Origin: Desulfobacula sp.
Lineage (GTDB): Bacteria > Desulfobacterota > Desulfobacteria > Desulfobacterales > Desulfobacteraceae
Direction: 5' to 3'
Assembly (NCBI GenBank): GCA_011390085.1
Contig: JAABTB010000164.1
Span: 1 to 5,748 of the forward strand
DNA length: 5,748 nucleotides
Under the pieces are notes generated by a model. It was not told where the DNA came from. It saw only the letters and a list, made by a program, of their open reading frames with translations, and did no database searches. Positions 5,682 through 5,748 of this stretch are shown one piece after another (the stretch's first letter is position 1; every line of letters begins with the position of its first letter). Both the position numbers and the translations under genes were made by a program.

Positions 5682-5725
5682 ATTATGCCCTGTCTTTTTT
5701 TCAGAGACTGATGTTCAAATCAGTC
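5682..5725 (-). promoter_or_regulatory. Candidate activated promoter for the small protein / P460 unit, with palindrome
   Basis: On the minus strand CATAAT (5687-5682) matches the -10 consensus at 5 of 6 bases but has no acceptable -35 box at 16-18 bases. Instead a perfect palindrome, GACTGAT (5706-5712) and ATCAGTC (5719-5725) with a 6-base spacer, is centred about 40 bases upstream of the predicted start near 5675. That is the usual place for a class II activator site. The half-sites resemble CRP/FNR-type TGAT/ATCA, but the spacer is 2 bases longer than in those sites, so no regulator is assigned. The leader to the ATG at 5594 would be about 80 bases. Apart from a possible 9-codon leader frame at 5595-5624, I see nothing else in 5595-5748. 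Confidence 0.3.
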
Positions 5726-5748
5726 GTACATCCAGAAAATGATCAGTT

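Overview
The window is about 5.7 kb of ordinary bacterial chromosome, moderately GC-rich. It carries six protein-coding genes and no rRNA, tRNA, CRISPR array or insertion sequence that I can see. There is no direct taxonomic marker. A cytoplasmic-type molybdopterin oxidoreductase next to a c-type cytochrome P460, plus the general sequence style, suggests an anaerobic or facultative Gram-negative bacterium, possibly Desulfobacterota. That assignment is inference only.

Layout, left to right. (1) Positions 2-655 (+) hold the 3' three-quarters of a pirin gene cut by the window edge. (2) Converging on it from the right is a two-gene minus-strand unit: a class-3-like aldehyde dehydrogenase (2346-973), then, after a 6-base gap, an unrecognised 84-residue protein (966-712). 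(3) Positions 2347-2562 form a divergent control region. It has a good -10 box for the aldehyde dehydrogenase overlapped by a 7-10-7 palindrome, and two mutually exclusive stem-loops in front of the next gene. (4) Positions 2563-4800 (+) encode a 745-residue Mo/W-bis-MGD oxidoreductase with an N-terminal [4Fe-4S] site, no Tat signal and no partner subunits in view. (5) Converging on it is a minus-strand pair: a 39-residue cysteine-containing small protein (5594-5475) with a near-perfect ribosome binding site, then, across a perfect 14-bp hairpin, a secreted cytochrome P460 family protein (5371-4880). (6) The right edge (5595-5748) holds a candidate promoter with a 7-6-7 palindrome centred about 40 bases upstream of the predicted transcription start.

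Functional picture. The aldehyde dehydrogenase would oxidise aldehydes in the cytoplasm. The oxidoreductase acts on an unknown substrate, also in the cytoplasm. The P460 cytochrome sits outside the cytoplasmic membrane and belongs to a family known for hydroxylamine and nitric oxide chemistry. Nothing shows that the three units form one pathway. The observations most worth following are the oxidoreductase's missing Cys/Sec/Ser metal ligand (a Gly-Gln-Glu stretch sits there), and the small cysteine protein, hairpin and P460 arrangement with its own palindromic control site.
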